The notes under the pieces: model-generated
Seen by the model: the letters and a program-made list of their open reading frames with translations, nothing else
Told to the model about the DNA's origin: nothing
Databases searched by the model: none
Part shown: in pieces, positions 13,885 to 15,959 of the stretch
Position numbering within the stretch: position 1 is the first letter of the stretch
Layout: the number at the start of each line of letters is the position of its first letter
Made by a program: the position numbers and the translations under genes
Assembly (NCBI GenBank): GCA_014379815.1
Contig: JACMLA010000388.1
Span: 1 to 15,959 of the forward strand
Direction: 5' to 3'
DNA length: 15,959 nt
DNA from: Bryobacteraceae bacterium
GTDB lineage: Bacteria; Acidobacteriota; Terriglobia; Bryobacterales; Bryobacteraceae

Positions 13885-13894
13885 GGAGCGGCCC
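13874..13894 (+). promoter_or_regulatory. GC-rich hairpin holding the ribosome-binding site of the next gene
   Basis: GGGCCGC (13874-13880) and GCGGCCC (13888-13894) form a perfect 7-bp stem with a 7-nt loop GTAAGGA. The stop TAA of the DUF4178-like gene (13882-13884) and most of the AAGGAG site (13883-13888) of the following gene lie in the loop. The stem is followed by TTCTC and the next ATG. It may tune expression of the coiled-coil gene or partly terminate transcription between the two; both are inference. Confidence 0.5.
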
Positions 13895-13899
13895 TTCTC

Positions 13900-15417
13900 A
13901 TGAACAAGCGTGCTCTTGGTGTAATTGCGGTCATTTTGATCGCCCTGGCTGCCATCGTTGCGGTAGCCGGTTTTGATAAACTCCCCCGACAGCTGCATGC
14001 GTCCGTCGATGCCGCTGCAACCCGTGTCCAGTCCGATCGGAGTCAGTTCGATCAGGCAAGGGCCGGAGTGCTCCAGGCTCTGAACGCCCAACCGCAGCTT
14101 TTCCGGCGTCAGGCCAGTTTATGGCAGAATCAGCTGACGCAATCCGATAACCGCCTGCGTCAGGCGGAGGCGGAACTACAGAAACTTCGTCAGCTGGAAA
14201 AAGCCAACCGTCGCGAGGATCGGGAGGCAGTTACCAGTGGACTGTCGCGGCTTGAGTCTCTTAAGGGCGATGCTGTCAAGACAGCCCAGAATCTCCGCAC
14301 TGAGGCCGACCGCTGGATCGGGTATCAGCGCAATCTTCCCAAACAGCTTTCGGACACAAAGTCGGCTTATGAGACGTTGCGCAACTACGACATCCGCGCA
14401 GAAGCGTCCGCAGCACAGAAAGCGATCGTAGACTGGCCGCAGAAAAAGGACGACTTTGAAAGGCGCTTTCAGGCCCTGGAAGCGATGAAGCGTCAGGCAG
14501 AAGAAGCATGGAATGCCAGTGCTGCCGAAAGAGCGAAAGCAGAATCGGGCGACCGCAGCTCTCTGGATTATGCAACGCTGTTTGCCGCAGGTGAAGCAAT
14601 TTCAGGAGATTTGCGCGAAGTCCAGCAGGGTGTCCCGATGCTGAAACAACTGGCGGCCCAGTTGTACGTCGGACGCGACAAACTGCTTCTGGAACTGGAC
14701 GACGACAACGGACAGAAACAAAAGGTCCGAGTAGTCGAGACAAAATACGCCGATGCGGCGTTGAGCAGTCCTCAGGTCTCCAACCGCGAAGAGTGGGAGA
14801 ACGTGGATGCCAGCCGGATGGAGCAGCTGAAGAAAAGTATCGGCATGGTGGTAGAACGCAAACCCGCCGGCAAGTATGATTCCGAGGCGGAGAAAGTTCT
14901 GCAGCCTCCCGGCTATGCTTACATCGCACCTCCGGGGCAATCCAATCAGTACGGTTCCTGGAACAACGGCGTGTGGGGCTGGTTGCCGCAGTACCTGCTG
15001 CTAAGCCAGATGCTGCGGACCAACAACTATCCGCCTATTGGAACCCGGGACTGGAATGATTACGACAGATCGCGGCGCCGGGGAGATGTCTGGTACGGAC
15101 GCAGCGGTCAATACGGCGGAACGTGGTCCGGCGGTGGATCTACGCGGGGCGGCGGCAGCTGGAGTGACCGTGTCAGGGGCTGGGGCTCAGGAACATCCAG
15201 CCAGGGCGGTGGAACCGTCTCAGGAGGCTCCACGCGAGCCAGAGACGGATGGAATACAGGCGGAAGCACCTATGGAGGCTCGCGATATGAGAACCGCGGC
15301 GGCTATGGAGGTTCCAGATACCAGTCACGTCCCAGCGGTGGCAGCGGCTTCGGTTCCAGAGGCTACTCGCGAGGCGGCACATTTGGACGCGGCGGCGGGC
15401 GTGGCGGAAGGCGCTGA
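13900..15417 (+). CDS. Membrane-anchored coiled-coil protein with Gly/Ser/Arg/Tyr-rich tail
   Basis: 505 residues, family not recognised. One N-terminal membrane helix (about 5-24, ALGVIAVILIALAAIVAVAG), then a long coiled coil (about 35-215, with many Gln, Arg, Glu and Leu, e.g. RLRQAEAELQKLRQLEKANR). A mixed region follows (about 225-320), including LYVGRDKLLLELDDDNGQKQ and a conserved-looking YGSWNNGVWGWLPQYLLLSQ at about 348-367. The last 120 residues are low-complexity: WYGRSGQYGGTWSGGGSTRG and many RGG-, GGSRY- and GYGG-type units, ending FGRGGGRGGRR. If the N-terminus is inside, coiled coil and tail face the periplasm. AAGGAG lies 11 nt before ATG 13900, within a hairpin. It sits between the DUF4178-like and DUF350 genes and overlaps the latter by 1 nt, so it should belong to the same membrane complex. 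The tail is basic and aromatic, suited to binding polymer or self-association; that is inference. Confidence 0.75.
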   Translation: MNKRALGVIAVILIALAAIVAVAGFDKLPRQLHASVDAAATRVQSDRSQFDQARAGVLQALNAQPQLFRRQASLWQNQLTQSDNRLRQAEAELQKLRQLEKANRREDREAVTSGLSRLESLKGDAVKTAQNLRTEADRWIGYQRNLPKQLSDTKSAYETLRNYDIRAEASAAQKAIVDWPQKKDDFERRFQALEAMKRQAEEAWNASAAERAKAESGDRSSLDYATLFAAGEAISGDLREVQQGVPMLKQLAAQLYVGRDKLLLELDDDNGQKQKVRVVETKYADAALSSPQVSNREEWENVDASRMEQLKKSIGMVVERKPAGKYDSEAEKVLQPPGYAYIAPPGQSNQYGSWNNGVWGWLPQYLLLSQMLRTNNYPPIGTRDWNDYDRSRRRGDVWYGRSGQYGGTWSGGGSTRGGGSWSDRVRGWGSGTSSQGGGTVSGGSTRARDGWNTGGSTYGGSRYENRGGYGGSRYQSRPSGGSGFGSRGYSRGGTFGRGGGRGGRR

Positions 15418-15959
15418 TGCCAGCAGACACGACAACTTTAGCGTTTGATTTCACGCCGGGATTGCTGTCGCTTGGTCACCTGATTATCGGCATCCTGGTT
15501 CTGGTCCTGGCTCGTTTGTTCAAGGACTGGCTGTCTCCATACAACACGCAGAGTGAGTTGACAGAGAAGGATAATCCAGCCTTCGGGCTCGCTCTGGCTG
15601 GCTACTACGGTGCGGTCGTAGTCATTTACATCGCCGTGGTTCGCGCGCTGCCTGCCATGGATCTGACCCCGGTCGCGCTCCTATCCGGCTACGGTGCCGA
15701 CCTCGGCTGGTCTGTGGCTGGCATTGCGGGTCTGGCGTTCAGTCGCTGGCTTATGGATGGCTTCCTGATGGGAACCACCCACTTCTCCGATGAGATCGTC
15801 CGTGCACGGAACACCGCGGCTGGCGCGGTGGAATGCGGCGTCTATCTGGCGTGCGGCGTGGTACTCGCTGGTGTTCTCAGAGAGCCCGGAGGAACGTTTC
15901 TCACAATCGGCGTCTTCTTCCTCCTGGGACAGGGCATGCTGCTGCTGCTGGGCCGGGTG
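15417..15959 (+). CDS. DUF350 family membrane protein, 3' end outside the window
   Basis: 181 codons are visible from ATG 15417 and the frame is open to the right edge. The segment SELTEKDNPAFGLALAGYYG is the DUF350 hallmark (EL-x2-DN-x-A). It lies after the first membrane helix (LGHLIIGILVLVLARLF) and is followed by hydrophobic helices at about 60-80, 95-115, 141-160 and 165 onward. A second repeat-like part has SDEIVRARNTAAGAVECGVY, mirroring the first (acidic residue, Asn, Ala-rich helix), as expected for the tandem form of DUF350. The family is known from clusters with PspA, DUF4178 and spermidine-synthase-like genes (from memory); its biochemical function is not established. The start shares its A with the preceding TGA (TGATG), so it is translationally coupled. 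The next genes of the operon lie to the right. Confidence 0.85.
   Translation, partial: MPADTTTLAFDFTPGLLSLGHLIIGILVLVLARLFKDWLSPYNTQSELTEKDNPAFGLALAGYYGAVVVIYIAVVRALPAMDLTPVALLSGYGADLGWSVAGIAGLAFSRWLMDGFLMGTTHFSDEIVRARNTAAGAVECGVYLACGVVLAGVLREPGGTFLTIGVFFLLGQGMLLLLGRV

Noticed and set aside
1..15959. Mobile-element or defence-island signs such as transposases, integrases, tRNA attachment sites or CRISPR repeats.
   Set aside because: None found on either strand; the TIR and Uma2 genes are the only defence-like content and lie within ordinary-looking neighbours.

Overview
The window looks like a chromosomal piece of an Acidobacteriota genome, probably of the Bryobacter/Solibacter kind. This is inferred from gene content: a MacB-type permease beside a signal-peptide TPR protein, a carboxypeptidase-regulatory plus TPR protein, a PEP-CTERM protein, and a Tat-signal 'gluconate 2-dehydrogenase subunit 3' with a GMC oxidoreductase. 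No rRNA, tRNA, transposase, integrase or CRISPR array was seen.

Layout. (1) Positions 1-1721, minus strand: a TPR protein followed 9 nt later by a MacB/FtsX-type permease that runs off the left edge. (2) 1944-3438, plus: an exported carboxypeptidase-regulatory/TPR protein and a small membrane-anchored TRASH/YHS-like cysteine protein. (3) 3426-4283, minus: a GNAT-fold acyltransferase of the LuxI/FeeM type. (4) 4284-4815: about 500 bp without a convincing gene, rich in inverted repeats and closed by the PEP-CTERM gene's terminator. (5) 4816-5553, minus: a PEP-CTERM surface protein. (6) 5780-10362, plus: Tat small subunit, GMC flavoprotein with a four-cysteine motif, a degenerate Uma2-like protein, and a large TIR-domain membrane protein, with gaps of only 6, 14 and 15 nt. 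(7) 10359-11210, minus: an exported two-domain rhodanese. (8) 11209 to the right edge, plus: a tight operon of Anbu-type proteasome-like hydrolase, CesT/YbjN-like small protein, PspA/IM30, DUF4178-like membrane protein, a coiled-coil protein with a Gly/Ser/Arg/Tyr-rich tail, and a DUF350 membrane protein cut by the window end.

The most interesting unit is region 8. It joins a self-compartmentalising Anbu peptidase to a PspA-DUF4178-DUF350 envelope-stress module plus an unrecognised coiled-coil/RGG-like membrane protein. I infer a membrane-integrity system in which PspA and the membrane proteins sense or repair the inner membrane and Anbu removes or processes damaged protein. The Anbu and rhodanese start codons overlap in one CATG, so each gene's control region must lie inside the other's coding sequence. 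The TIR protein in region 6 is a second candidate for a signalling or defence system.
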